A model generated the notes under the pieces. That model was not told the DNA's origin. It did no database searches and worked only from the letters and a program-made list of their open reading frames with translations. From contig JACDQD010000011.1 in the NCBI GenBank assembly GCA_019843655.1, positions 6,428,604 to 6,492,603 of the forward strand: a stretch of 64,000 nucleotides of DNA, given 5' to 3'. Of the stretch, positions 12,808 through 25,624 are shown piece by piece. Numbering within the stretch: position 1 is the stretch's first letter; each line of letters starts with the position of its first letter. Source of the DNA: Lethocerus indicus (lineage: Eukaryota; Arthropoda; Insecta; Hemiptera; Belostomatidae). Both the position numbers and the translations under genes were made by a program.

Positions 12808-12818
12808 AACAGAAAATC
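12808..12818. repeat. Target-site duplication, right copy
   Basis: Exact second copy of AACAGAAAATC, directly outside the truncated 5' end of the Jockey-type insertion. The pair shows that the element inserted by target-primed reverse transcription. It also shows that the pre-insertion site was an A-rich non-coding sequence. Confidence 0.85.
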
Positions 12819-15800
12819 ACAAGAACGAAAAGAGATTTATGTCTGTCCATGGAAAATCTAAAATATTAGCAAGTTATTAATTAATACGATTTTTCTTGTC
12901 CTGTTTGTGGTGGTAAAGCGAAAAGAAATTATCAGTCGTCTGCCAATTAGACGTTCCTCTCGTGTTTGAAGTGCTGACTAGTTGGCGTACACAATCGACA
13001 ACGCTGTACCCGATAAATTAAGTTATTTAAATAACATTACAGAAAATCACTTTCCGTACAATAATTGGGCAGTAAGAAGCCCACCTCAAATATCCAAAAC
13101 GATAGTTCACTCAATTTCCCCAACTTTAGTTTCCTAACTCGCGTGCGATCCTCGACAGAAGAATATTTTCATCGCGTGCCCTACCGCTTTACCGCATATT
13201 AAATCGTAACTCCTTTTCCTCGCTTCTCCTTATACGGCAATAAAATATACGAATTATTATTACTATTTCTGCCTATCACCGCGAACCCCGTCACGGTTCA
13301 CGACGGGAATGGATTTTCGGAATAATGTATTGCGGTATCGGTGGTGGCCAAAATATATCTGCCGATAATATCGCATCGATATTACGTGTGCAGTGATTAG
13401 AGCAATAAGCTAGTAATCCTTCGACTAACCTCGTATCTCATGATTTTATGGCCGGGTGCCATATCTGTAAAAAGAATAAATAAAAATGGAAAAAAAAACA
13501 AATCTAACACGATGACGCTCAAAAAGGGCAAGAAAAGAAAAGAAGATATGTTACTTCAGGCTAATAGGCTAATGATGAAATCTTTAGGATTGATCTATCT
13601 ATTTTTTGCCTCGCTATTTCTTCTGGGTTCGGTTCACTTTATAGTCGGCGGCCGGAAACTGTTTTTTTTTTCTTGCGCATGGCGTTTTTTGGCCCTCAGC
13701 CAATAGTCCATCTCCGCAATTCAGTTTCACGGAGGGCTCATTAAAAGGAATAGTTCGGCTACTAGAATATTCAGTCGTCCCGAGGACAATTTTCATATTC
13801 AACGGCTCAACGTCTCTGGGGCGGTCTACTCTAGACCAATTTTAATTTTTTACAATATCTCAGAACGAAAAGCGCGCAGACTACCTTACACAAGCAGGGG
13901 GGAAAAGATTTTTCCGATCTTTTCCTCTGAAATGTTAGCCCCGGGAACGATTTCTCGGAATAAGGGAACGGAATTAATTTCGAGAGGGGGAAAATTCCTT
14001 TAAAAGGCGGCATAACAATTATTTCACTACTGGGGAAAACGGATAGACGCCATTTCCAGGAAAACGCTACAGAAGAAGTTCAACAGGCTGGCGTCTTCAA
14101 AATCTTGTAAAGATGAAAATCAAGGTCAAAATATATAAATTCCAAAACTGATTTACTACAACCTATTCGTGGCTGTGTATATCATTCACTGTTCTTATAC
14201 AATTACTGGGTAATCCATGGAAACTCCGGGATATTACAAAGTTTCCTTTCTATTTGGACGTTAATTTATAAGAATATACAACAAGAAAATAATAGATGCA
14301 GTCATAGAATGCGACAAAGGACAGTAAAGAAAATTCATTTCATGAGGTTTGTCGAGACAAATTTAATTTTAACACTTACTCTTCCTGGAAGATACAGCTG
14401 TTGTTTGTCTCGTTATTATTACGATAATTAATGGTATAAAAATATACCAGTATATTTCATTGTGCCGGTCCAGCCATTTTTCAGAATATTTTTTTGGAAG
14501 GCTCCAACGTAAACAGTATGCGGAGTATAAATGAATTGCAGCAGTGTTCAGCGATTTGGGGATACGCAGAGGGAAATACGCTCGCCGGGACCTATCGACT
14601 TATCGAAGCTTAACAGCTTGCAGAAAATAGCGTGAAAAAGGTACGGTGAACGGCTACAGTACATTGAGGGGGGATCCTCTTGCGACAGCCAAGAGACTGG
14701 CGATGGGGCGAAGGAAAAAAGAAAAGCCATTTTCGAAGCGCTCGAGGTCTAACAGGAACACTGCGCTCAAGGCGGGGGAGGTAGGGACAAAAGGGCCTTT
14801 TATTGCGTTAGAAGCCGGGCTGATGTAATTGAAAGCATTGGAACATAAAAATCCGCTATACGGCGAAATAGCAGCTGAATAATTGGACTAAACACAAGGG
14901 CCAATTAATCAAAATTACCTGTAAATTGACTTTTCCACCCGAAGCCTACCAATGCCTTGGGGGGACGGAAAGACTTAACGAGGGCTTAACGGGGTTTTTT
15001 CCTCGTTCGGCGGAAAAATATATCGGCGATGGGCGCCGGGTGAGAGCGGTGGGTGGGTGGGGGTACCTAACCGCTACAATGCTGTACTTGACCTCAATAT
15101 TTAAAGTAAGTCCCTCCTTCAGGCCCCTATCAGATGGGGCTTGAACTGAACACCAGTTACCAGCCTCCAATATAACAGTATGACCTCCTACTTCAGCAAT
15201 TGTCAACTATCAGATCTTAAATTTCAAGCATTATTTTTACCCCGTCAGTATGAAAATACCAAGGCAATAACAAATAATGTCAACGTCAATATACAAATAC
15301 TGTAACAGTAGAATTCGTATCTACGAATAGATCCTAAGGTACGAATTTCTAACATAGAACTTTTAAACGATATATTGGAAGGATGGTGATTTATACAATG
15401 CACTGGAAATGGCGGAGAACCAAAATGTTTTATCTTCCTTCGGTCATGTACCATATTCCTCCCCCATTGAATATAAAGTAGACAATTTAATTAGGCTGTA
15501 TCAACGAAGTGACCGTAATAAATTGACGAAATTATGCAAGTGATGTTTTAATTGTTAAGATATTGTTTTCGTCTCTTTTTCGTTCTTTTACCACTTTTTC
15601 GGTTTGGTATATTTGTATTGCGTTGAACTGATGTTGGTTGCGGGGGTCTATTGTCGGACAGTTTTTTTGTTCTGTTTTTTAGTTCATTCTCTCTTCTGGT
15701 TGGCATGTGTGAAAGTTCCGCTCTCAATACTGACCGTCTATAGTCGGACGGAACGCATTCATTGCGCCGGACAAGGGATATTGGTTCCGTATTTTTTTCA

Positions 15801-16717
15801 ATTCCCCAACAGGGCGTTCAGAATGGGAAATGTCTCTTGAAAGCCGACAAAGGATGTTGGTATCCGCAAGGGGTAAAATTCACGCGTTAATGGCCAGAAG
15901 GGGCGGACCCCGACTTACGTTTCAGCAGGTCAGAGTGAGGGGGTGGGTCGTCCCTTTCTTATTTCAGTTGGAGGGGTGATCCGTCCTACGCCCTTAAGTG
16001 GTCGATTTCCGTCCAGTACACACGCCTCATCCCACGGCCGAAACTTTGTTACGGGACACTTATTCCTGGAACCCTACTTTTTTTTTCTGTCCGCCCCAAA
16101 AAGGGTTCTCGGGCCATTCCCCGTTTGCAATAAGGTCCGATAACACCTCAGGAAAGTGTAACTTGCTATTACCGTCCAGCTAGCCCTACCGTTTTCCGTA
16201 AAACCGAATAAATACAATAAGCCGGGTCCGTCGAAAGTAAATTTCGCTACTGAAAAATACCAGAGGGGAGGCTTTACTGGGTCAAGTGTTTATAAGTTTC
16301 AACCAATTATTGCACATAGTACAATGCAGAAACAGTTCACCGCAGAAAAAAAGCAGGATGGAAAACAGAATCATTAGAAACATGTGAGTAGATGTTAAAA
16401 CAATTGATAACATACTATAGGCCACGAATATTCGCATTTACTAATAGCTGTGTTTGTTGACAACAAACTTTAGCTTATTTGTTTTTCTTATTATTTTTTG
16501 GAATCGTTCACTAGTTAGCTATTATTGAAGTATTCAGCTCTTGAGTAAGGATGTCTTTTCTATTGTCTACCTTTTGTCTTGGAAGTAAATTCCTTATTCG
16601 GATGACTTTATAACTATTTTGGACTGAATATCTGCTTGATTTGAACGCAGTAATAATTTGAAAACTATGACGAAACATCAAAGCCGTGTAAAAGCAGATG
16701 AGCAAAGGCGCCCAAAA
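12819..16717. other. No gene seen
   Basis: Mixed composition. Short frames at 13440-13700, 14646-14828, 14926-15206 and 15604-15840 have no motif. A T10 run lies at 13662-13671. Confidence 0.55.
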
Positions 16718-16813
16718 TCCCCAGTGGCGCAATTGGTTAGCGCACGGTACTTATAAGACAGTAAAAGCCTGTGAGCCATGCCGGGGTTGTGAGTTCGAGC
16801 CTCACCTGGGGAA
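16718..16813 (+). tRNA. tRNA-Ile-UAU: tRNA-Ile (anticodon UAU) with a 22-nt intron
   Basis: This gene encodes the minor isoleucine tRNA that reads AUA codons. The full cloverleaf can be drawn. The 7-bp acceptor stem pairs TCCCCAG (16718-16724) with CTGGGGA (16806-16812), with A16813 as discriminator. The D stem is GCGC/GCGC at 16727-16730 and 16740-16743. The anticodon stem is CGGTA/TGCCG at 16745-16749 and 16779-16783, with one T-G pair. The T stem is GTGAG/CTCAC around TTCGAGC at 16794-16800. The anticodon TAT lies at 16752-16754. An intron at about 16756-16777 sits one base 3' of the anticodon, the canonical position, and introns are common in animal tRNA-Ile(UAU). Internal promoters are visible: an A box at 16725-16736 and a B box at 16791-16801. 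An open frame overlapping this locus is only its shadow. A tRNA-derived SINE is unlikely, because the fold is perfect and no tail follows. Confidence 0.95.
16756..16777 (+). other. tRNA intron
   Basis: These 22 nt interrupt the anticodon arm of tRNA-Ile(UAU) just after position 37. They begin AGACAG and contain CCTGT, so the intron can pair with itself (ACAG with CTGT) as expected of the bulge-helix-bulge substrate of the tRNA-splicing endonuclease. The exact ends are inferred from the standard numbering of the loop and could shift by a base. Confidence 0.85.
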
Positions 16814-16820
16814 ATTACTT

Positions 16821-16833
16821 TTGTTTTTTTTTT
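16821..16833 (+). terminator. RNA polymerase III terminator of tRNA-Ile
   Basis: A TTG is followed by an uninterrupted run of ten T (16824-16833), starting 11 nt after the mature 3' end of the tRNA. A T-run of four or more just downstream is the usual Pol III termination signal. Its presence supports an active, non-degenerate gene. Confidence 0.85.
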
Positions 16834-19800
16834 CCACCATAAAATCCAATTCAAAATCCGTACCTTCCACAATTGCGACGAAAAAAGTAACTTAAAGTAA
16901 CGTCAAACAGTCGAATGTAAATTAAAATAGTATATTATAATTTATTCGTAAATTATTATTCAAGGCGGAGAGCGCAGTGTCGTTCCGCTGTCGAACTGTT
17001 TCGAAACAGCGATCTAAGAGGAAAAGCAAGCAAGATGCACTTACGGCAACTTAAGTAAATAGCATTTACGACTTTGAAGGAAAAGAGGCTGAAAGGGTCC
17101 GCAGGCTAAAACGTGACCCAAACAAACAGCAGACGGGGCCCCCTCACGTGATAAAACTATCCTCAACAACTCGCAGTACCCTAAACACCCATATTATTAT
17201 TATAAATTCGTCTTTTCACATTATAAAGCGTAATTATTTTTCTTGAATTTAAATAAATTCTTATTTTTTAAACACAAACGTTCCACATGCATAATACGGT
17301 CCCTCCCTCCGCAAAAGGTTAAAGATATTTTACAGATAGATGTGGAAGGCATAAATATTTGGTAACCATGGCGCACTAAACCCCTTATAATTTACTTACG
17401 ATAATAGTCAATGACGAGTATGTTGCAGAAAGGCAGCATAAAGCTATTGTTTCATGCTGTCATAAGTCAAACCAGCGTACCGCACGTCAATTATATCCCC
17501 CCTCGAGGACAAAGGGAGTTTAAACAAGACTCGAGGAGTCTCCATTATTCAAAGAGGGGACGGTAATATTGTCAGGGAATAAATTCCGGCAACATCCTTA
17601 TCGGCGGTCAGTGCCCGGGGGTGGGCTTTATAAGGGATGAAACTCCAGGTCGGGGGAAAGGATTAAAAAAAAAAGGAAAAAAGTAAAGGAAGGGTTTTAA
17701 GTGAGAGTTTCCTCCTCATCCCCAACCCGAAAACCGGTGTGGTTTTTTGTAAGGGCGGGGGATTAGGGGTGAAACGCCCCCGGCGGTGGTAGTTCGGGGC
17801 TGTTCCGCTTGGCGGGGCTAAACTACGGCCACGACCCGACATCTGCCGGCCTTAACCCGACTCAACAACATTTGCAGCAAAACAACCCCGCCTTTTTTTC
17901 CCCCCCAACGGCCATTTCTCTCAGTTTTTACGTTTTAATCCGGCCGTCGACAGAAAGGGCGTTGAATACGACGCTGAAATTCGTCACTAAGATAATGTTA
18001 AGTGTTGAAACAATGATAAGCGCGTATTTTCTTAACGCTGCAAAATTATTACCCCAACTAGCTCCTCCACACCTAGACCAAACCAAGTACGGCAGTCAAA
18101 TTGTCCTTAGGTTCGGCCATTTATACTGAAATATCCCCCACAAGTCGAAAAACAGACTTTTGGCTCTCCCGTTCAAAATATTAGTGCCGCCGTTCGCAAA
18201 ACCGATGAGGGGCTACCGTGACAACTGGAACCGTTTCAAAATGTTTGTCTCAACAACGCCCGAAACGAGCTAACAATGCCTGGCAGTTTATCTTCCTTTG
18301 AACAAGGCAGGCATGCAGACAGAGAAACCAATTCAATTATTAATAATTTAAAATCGCCAATAGGGAGACCCTGAGCCATCCGATTATACATACATGCCGC
18401 CCGAATTTTTATGACCTTTTAATTAATTCTCTTCGAATCCAAAGAGAGGAAATTTCGACAGCTATACTCCCAAAAAATGTGTTCAATGAAAATTGAGATT
18501 CGTCGAACTTTTCAAATTTTTGATCACATCTTGTGTAGATAATGTTTTCTAAACTGCTTTTTGTCACAGTCGATCGACTTCGTTTAATTATAGTGGAATC
18601 AAAGAGACCGTAGCACCCGAGTACCCCCGCCCAATCCACCAATATTTAGCAAGATCCGTACCGTAATTAAATCCGACGACGAGGATCCCTCGCACTCCCC
18701 TAACCGGTTTTTAATCGAAAGTGAATCTAGATCCTATGGAAATCGAGTTGGAATTAATTCCAGACCGATTCCATTTCCTTCTCGGCCCTTTTTATTCGTT
18801 TTCGGGAACGGTCAATGTCGGTTAGAAAGCGATTCGGATACAAAAAAATATCACTCAGGGAATTGTTTCTAACAAACTAAAGAAATTTATCATGAACAGT
18901 AACGAATTGTGGGAAATGAGCTGGTAAATATTTAACAATTAGGGCATACTTAATTTGACCAACGGATGGCACCGCGTTGGTAAGGTGTCTTGCGCATTTT
19001 TAATTTTTTCATGAACGGAGACTTAAACCGCCGATTATTTTCACTAGTATTGAAAGACAAACTCTAAAAATGTAATATGTATGTGACACTAGGAATTGCA
19101 GTTCAGATCATCTAATGTCTTCAACCGCTTTTCTTTAACGTACAAAATAAAATTACGTATTTAAGTAGGTTAATAAAATGTTTGAATTTAAACAAAACAT
19201 AACTATATAATTATCGAGTTTGAGCACAATTCAGTGTTATTATTATGTAGGACAGCGAAGGTGCTGCGATCTGTCGGCTCACTGCCGCACTTTTGGACGG
19301 GAGTCATACAGAGAGATGAACTCACCAAGATAGTCCTCATCTGTGAAATCCTCAGATACGCGTTCATTCAGTAATTACGAAAATATGTTGCCTTCTAAGA
19401 TAAGTGTTGTGGTTCCAGAGGTTACGCGATGGGCAAGCTAATTGTTCGCTTCATGAAATGGGTTGCTGGTAATGATTGCAGGAATGATGTCCGTCTATCA
19501 GGTTAAATTATTTTCTTTCTTTTAATTTAAAACATTTGCTGGGCGTTATTTTTACAGCGAGCAACAATAAATAATCATTTGGAAGGATGTTTGCGAGTGA
19601 TATCCTCCGTATATTTTAGAACAGGGAATACAGACAGAAAGTAGAAGGATAGAATTCTTCTTATAGAGAAGTCTTCATAATAGAGGAGATTAAAATGAAA
19701 ATTTATAGACAGCAATTGCGCTGGTTTTAACCTTTTCAGTGTTTGAATCAAAGGTTTTTCCACTACTGAAACTGTTTCTGAGAGTATGTCAGTATTACTG

Positions 19801-20058
19801 AGGGGATTAGTGAAACATACGCCGAGTTTCTACCTAGTCAGTGTCGCAAATGGATTTCACACCCTTCTACTCAATCGCCGGTGAAATAGTTACCGCCAAA
19901 TAAGTATCAGTTACGTGCTGAAAGGTCTCCGCGTAAAAGAAAATAGAGGAGAGGACAATCCGTTAGCATTAACGACTACTGAGGGGATGAGAAGAAAAAT
20001 GAGAAGTAAATTGAGAGAGGAGGGGGGCATTATCGGAAGTCGGAGGTTGGGGGCCCGC
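16834..20058. other. No gene seen
   Basis: Downstream of the tRNA the sequence is AT-rich with a GC-rich patch at 17560-17960. A 106-codon plus-strand frame (17809-18129) is unrecognised. Confidence 0.55.
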
Positions 20059-20098
20059 CGTCGCCATGGCGACGTCCCGGTAACGACGCCATAATGGC
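20059..20098. promoter_or_regulatory. Possible RFX and YY1/Pho site cluster in a CpG-rich patch
   Basis: CGTCGCCATGGCGACG (20059-20074) is a perfect 16-bp palindrome. It differs from the ideal X-box GTTGCCATGGCAAC, bound by RFX factors, only by C for T in each half. Thirteen bases on, GCCATAATGGC (20088-20098) contains two opposed GCCAT cores, the motif of YY1 and its insect homologue Pho. The surrounding 20030-20230 is GC-rich against AT-rich flanks. This could be a promoter or Polycomb-type element, but no adjacent gene is recognised and binding is not shown. Confidence 0.3.
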
Positions 20099-23000
20099 CG
20101 AGAGTTTTCCAACGCCGCGACGACGGGAGCCGGACACCTAACGAGGGAGCAACCAGCGACAAATGACAATGCGCACCTCGCCTCTACAATGGGAGCACTG
20201 TAGAACATCGACTTGCCGGAACGGGGGGGTTCTAGACCGGTTTTGTAGTGAGATACTCACCATTATATTGCCCGAAACAGAACTAGACTCAATATAGCTC
20301 CGACCGGTTATGCTGTTTAAAATTACAAGAATAGCGTTGGAAATAAATATATCGTTCATTTATACTACTTTTAAATTTCAGGACAAGGAAACTTGTCTAT
20401 ATGCCTGAGTTTTCGTTTCTTTTTCGCTTAGCAGTCCGATTAAATTTGAGGAGACCAAATTGTAAGAAGCGCTACGGGGCAAAGTCTGAACATTAAGGCG
20501 AATTTTGCAGAGCTTCCGGGAATCAATATTTCAATGATTCGGAGCTTTGAAATAAAGGGGAAAGAAACAAAATTAATTAATTTAAATACGTGACATGTAT
20601 ATACAATACCTACGTTTTAAATTATGGATATATATAGTATACAGTATACTGTCACGTCAACGTGTACACCCAGCTTTTCAGCGCACAAAGGTATGCGGGG
20701 TCAGAAATCGGAATCCCGAGTCAGGGTTACACCCAAACCCAGGTCCTTCACTCCAATAGCCCATACTCTGTGACCCCGTTGCTCCAAGTTTAGCCAACGA
20801 TACGAACAGGAGTAGATGAATTATAGTTCACTCTACTGGGAGCGGTACACCAAATTCCAGTTTAAAAAAAAATCTTACTCCAAGACACTGGAGAGCTTTA
20901 TCTTTGGACGGTACTCGAACGTTCCAAAACTGGTATCTTGCCCAGTTTTGTTTCAGGGAAATGAAATATAAAAAATATTGAACAGCAACCAGACGTGTCA
21001 CTTTACATTAAGAAGACAAATTAAACAGCAATTCAATTTGATTTATGCTGCAAATATCGTTTGTATTAATTTCCGCGATATGACATTGTTTTCTAATACT
21101 TTGTTTTACACGATCTCCTGAAATTTGAACAATCAAATTTAACTGTAACTCGCTAAAATTCTACAAAAGTATGAAATATTTTTTAAATACGCCGAAAAAT
21201 TTCTCACAAAAACTTGGTCAGGTTTTGGTTACGATTAAAGGTTACTCAGTTGAAATAGAAATTGGAGTGAAGTATTAAAAGGGAGGAGGCCTTAAACGGA
21301 GTATGCTAATTAAATTGTGTAAAATATAATGAATTATTTGCCCAAATAAGGTCTTGCTCTATATTTAATTAATTAAAGTACGTACTTTGGAACTCGACAA
21401 ATACGTTGTTCAAACATTTCTAACTCGTGCAGATAATCATCATATAGGTGCAGCATTTATCGATATGACGTAATCAATCCCAATTAATTTCAATAAAATC
21501 TGAAAATACAAATTAAAATCAATGAAAAATATGAGTTTGACGCGATGAAAACGTGGACGGATTTGATAATACTTCTTTAAAATCATTTAAATCCCAAATG
21601 GTGATTAAACCGAGGATGGAACCATAAAGTACGAGATGTGCACATACAACCGATGCGTTCCAGAATTTTAAGAATGTCCCGCTCTATTGTTCACCTCGCC
21701 GAAAGTAGGTCGGCTTAAAAACGGCCACAAAAAACAAAAATGATGGCGCCTTCCCCTAATAACACTCCTGTGTACGGACATTACAACATGTTCCCTTGTT
21801 TTTTTTTTGCCCCCTCCCTACATGTTCCGGCTTCCTCCTTATGTCTTGGGTCGTTAGGTGCGGCATATGTTTCACGGCGAACGTCCAGCACTCGCCGTCC
21901 GAACGAAGTATCCGAATTAGGCGAAGGCCGGCGGTAATGCACGTAATAAATAGCCGAAAGAAATTCAAATTTTTAAAATTATTACGCCGTATGTTTAAAT
22001 TTGATGAGTGCAGGTAACAGAGACGTTATCGCGGAAGCGCAGACAAATCGCAGGAAGGTTTTTTCCCTTACTATCTCCGGATTAAGGTTTTCCCCCCGCG
22101 AGATTTCTCCCACAGACGGACACGAACTTATCCACGTGGCAGATAGGAAACCGATGGCAAGAATGAACCCGCGATAAAGAAGATCAAAATTAGTTCAGAA
22201 TGTAATGTGTTTAGGGCAAACTTTCACAAATGCCACCCTGAAGAGAGAATGAACTAAAAAAAAAACTATATAACCAGAACGGTCTATATTTTCATTTACC
22301 TAATTTAAGAAAAAAGACAATCCAAGTTATAATCCCTAATTGAATCAATGTTATTCTCTTTAATCCCAAGCATTTAACAAGTAGTGATAACGGAGGCCAC
22401 AACCGTAGAGCTCGAGTGGATGCAATAATTTCAGCGAGGTACACTTCGGAAAAATCATGCTGTCCGCTAATGATAGATTTTTCGTAAAACATTCATGCCT
22501 ATATTAATACCCCTGTAGTAATATTGAAAAATAAATAATGGCCCGTTTGTAATTTTATTGAAATCGATAATAAGATTTAAAACCTATCGACGCTTTCTTT
22601 AATTACAGAATCTACACAGAAAATATAAAATTCTCACTTGTCCGCATCGGTCTACAGCTTTGAACACGACAGGCGAAATTCTTGTCCTCGTCGTTTGCAT
22701 TGCATTCAAATGAAAACAGAGACAAAATTAATACGGCGGTTAGAAATAGCTAAACTACCTAAATTTAAAGCGCCTTAAATCTCCAGGAATCCATGCCCGA
22801 AGTCCTTCGAAAGCCGGAAAAATTATTCTTGTCGTGAATTGGCTTACCTGAAACAGAAAAAAAGGAATGGAGGTTAGAGAAAGTTGTTACAGACAAAAGT
22901 TGTTATGTAGGCTGAAAGGAAAAGGAAATCGAGAAACTGTAATATCAAAACGGATATTGCAGAATATATGTATGATTCTGTTACACACAATTTCAGAAAT

Positions 23001-23442
23001 AATTTTTATATATTTTTTGTTTAAAAATGTCTTTTGTCTCGGAATACAAGCAGCAGATGTTTAACTGATGTTTAGATTTCATATCGCCCACAGAACGGTA
23101 TAATTAGTTAATTAATGTCCTACGGCTGATTACAGTTATGTTACGCGGTTGCAGATAGTATGTACAAATAACAAATTTTAAAATTATTCTGAGTGTGTGT
23201 ATTTGTATAATTTATTCGTGATATATTAGTTACCGTGACTATTTGAACAACTAGAACTATTTACCACGTGAAAAATTACGTTAATATTGTACCTAAAGAC
23301 TTTGGCGAATATTTTAATCGATATCTGATAAAAAAACAAATAATATAAATCAATTATAAAATTAAATAACAGTATTTTAGAAGAATATTAATACAATTGA
23401 ATTTCACACAACGAGCAATTACTGAACATGTTATTAATACAG
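20099..23442. other. No gene seen
   Basis: After the CpG-rich patch ends near 20230 the DNA is AT-rich. Only the small inverted repeat at 20588-20657 stands out. Confidence 0.55.
20588..20657. repeat. Small inverted-repeat unit with central palindrome
   Basis: ACGTGACA at 20588-20595 and TGTCACGT at 20650-20657 are perfect reverse complements at the ends of a 70-bp AT-rich stretch. Just inside the right end, AGTATAC, A, GTATACT (20636-20650) is itself a perfect palindrome. The layout resembles a very short MITE, but no second copy was seen. Confidence 0.5.
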
Positions 23443-23608
23443 AATGAGCCAGAGCGGTAAAGTTGACATGTTGGATGCTTTGATTGATCAAGTGGAGGAT
23501 CGTTTTAGGGAAGATATCCCCCATATGCTGATGGACTGGAAAAACAAAGTAGAGGAAGGAGACGGAAGAAGAATGGACCTATTCGTGGAGAATAAGATGA
23601 GAAGAGGG
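23443..23608 (+). other. Candidate exon or small open frame (55 codons)
   Basis: An ATG at 23444 opens 55 codons to TAA at 23609-23611. The product is rich in charged residues (start MSQSGKVDMLDALIDQVEDR, end VENKMRRG). It could form an amphipathic helix, and it looks more protein-like than its neighbours. AATACAG directly precedes the frame and GTAAAG overlaps its end, so it could be an internal exon 23443-23608. The strand is purine-rich, which by itself gives Glu/Lys/Arg-rich translations. I do not recognise a family. Confidence 0.25.
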
Positions 23609-25602
23609 TAAAGGAAATTGAGAGGAATGGCACTCAAGAATGCACAGGACTATTCTTTAACACCGGATTCAATCTACGGATTTTTTTCTGGATCCTCCGA
23701 ACCTACCCTCGGAAACCGTTCCAGGTGATAAATTTTCCGAGAGGCTATTTGAGTGTATGACGATAGATATAAGTTCTTGCCACATGAGTCGATAAATATA
23801 AATAGCTGTGCGAATGATTGTCAAATTTTATAAGTAATATTGATTCGAATCGATCCAACACTCATCAGAGCATAATTTTTCTTGACATAAACACGACAAA
23901 AAAATAGTGAACTATAGGCTTGATAGAAAAACAAACAGACGCATTTACAATCAGCGTCGCCCCGTTATTAATCCTAACGGTGCTTAGTAACTAAGGGTGA
24001 AGCGGCAGTTCCCTCCACACCGTCCTAGCGATCAATTACAGACAAATTAAACAATAGAAATAAAAATAAAATAATGATTACTACTCGCCCAGGTCATTAC
24101 CATTCGGGAGAACCGATCGTTAAATAGCATTAAAGTTATAAATGAACTCTACTCATTCTACAAGCGCCATTGAACGCATTTGCCGTTGGACCGTATCACA
24201 TTCGAGTCATCAACCATGAAAGTTAGGATGGTAAAAAACATAAAATGGAAGCCTATATTAGAAAATGTAGAAGGTCGTACCTAGTCCGATACATACTTTA
24301 AAAATCTATTTCCCTCATCTATTAAAAATACAGCGAAAATTACTTTTCACAAAAAAAAAACATGGCAATTTATTACCTGTAAAATAAGTAAAATTGACTT
24401 CTGTGGTACAAAAATTGCGATTTTATACATTGTGATAATTTTTCTTACTCTTTACCTTGGCCTTGATAAAAGATATTTTATTGAATCGATCCGGTATACA
24501 TAATATAGCTTGCTTTAAATAGCAACTTGGGTTGCCATCCGGTATTAAAAATATTATGCACCAAAAATAATTGTTATTAAAGAAGGAAAAACGATCTTCT
24601 TGTCAAGAGACTAAAATTTGAATAATTAAACAAACGACTGAATTAAAAAAATATATATCAGGAAAATGTGTCTTCGAAAGTAAAATACAGTCGGTCGGTA
24701 CTGTCTGAGAGGCAGATATAATATTCAGAGATAAGTGAACTGGCACCGAGAACTGATTAATTTCCATAGGACGTCACTGATACTCTGATTTATGCCGGTT
24801 TCCATTAAAAGCGAACATTACTGAGTCCTAGTCGATTAAGGGGGAGCGGGGAGGGGGTTGGAAATATTTTATGATCGAGATAGTCAAAATGTTTCTTCGC
24901 CGGGCGCCTAGGCCAAGAGAGAGTATTTAATTTGCCGAATGCGTTTCGCCACTTCAATTTGCACGTCATATCCAATTCAAAATTGATGAAACACGCCCAG
25001 AAACGAAGTTCGCCTAAAAGCTGTTACGAATATTGTACGCATAGCCCGGATGGCTCTAGGCCACAGCCAGAAATGTTTCAGAAATATAAAATCACATTAC
25101 CATCACTGAATAATGGAGAATTAATGACCCTATCCTTGTTTTTAATGATCCTTTCACAGCAAATCCTGAATAGCTTAGGGCCGAATAGTCGAGTGCAGAT
25201 AGGAACTCGAAAGTGTGCTTACACTACAAACCTTCGTCGTGCTACTAATCAATTTTTTATGTTAATTCAGGGCATTCTGACGATATCTCAAACGAGAAAT
25301 TAACTAGGCTGTTATAATTGCAAAAAAACTACCTAAACTCAGTTTTCAACCTAACCAAGTCGTGTAGACTTAGACACATTAGAATAGAATAGCCAATCTT
25401 CATGGTCATGTATAGAAATCTGTCCATAAATATACAAACATACAAACTGAATATACTGCACTGATGTACGTTTTTCTGACACTCAATTTCGCTATTCCCG
25501 ATATTCCGTCAGGAAATTTAACAGGGACGCAATAATGATTGAAAATAGTGCAAAACCTGTACCGGAAAACATGGATAATACGAGGCTAATAGATAGGCCC
25601 TC

Positions 25603-25624
25603 GGGGGGTTGTTTGGGGGGGGGG
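25603..25624 (+). repeat. G-rich run, G6 and G10
   Basis: Six G, a TTGTTT spacer, then ten G. This strand could form a G-quadruplex, but only the composition supports that. Confidence 0.8.

Noticed and set aside
16698..16895. 65-codon plus-strand frame
   Set aside because: It lies over the tRNA-Ile gene and its T-run. The translation is a shadow of the tRNA.
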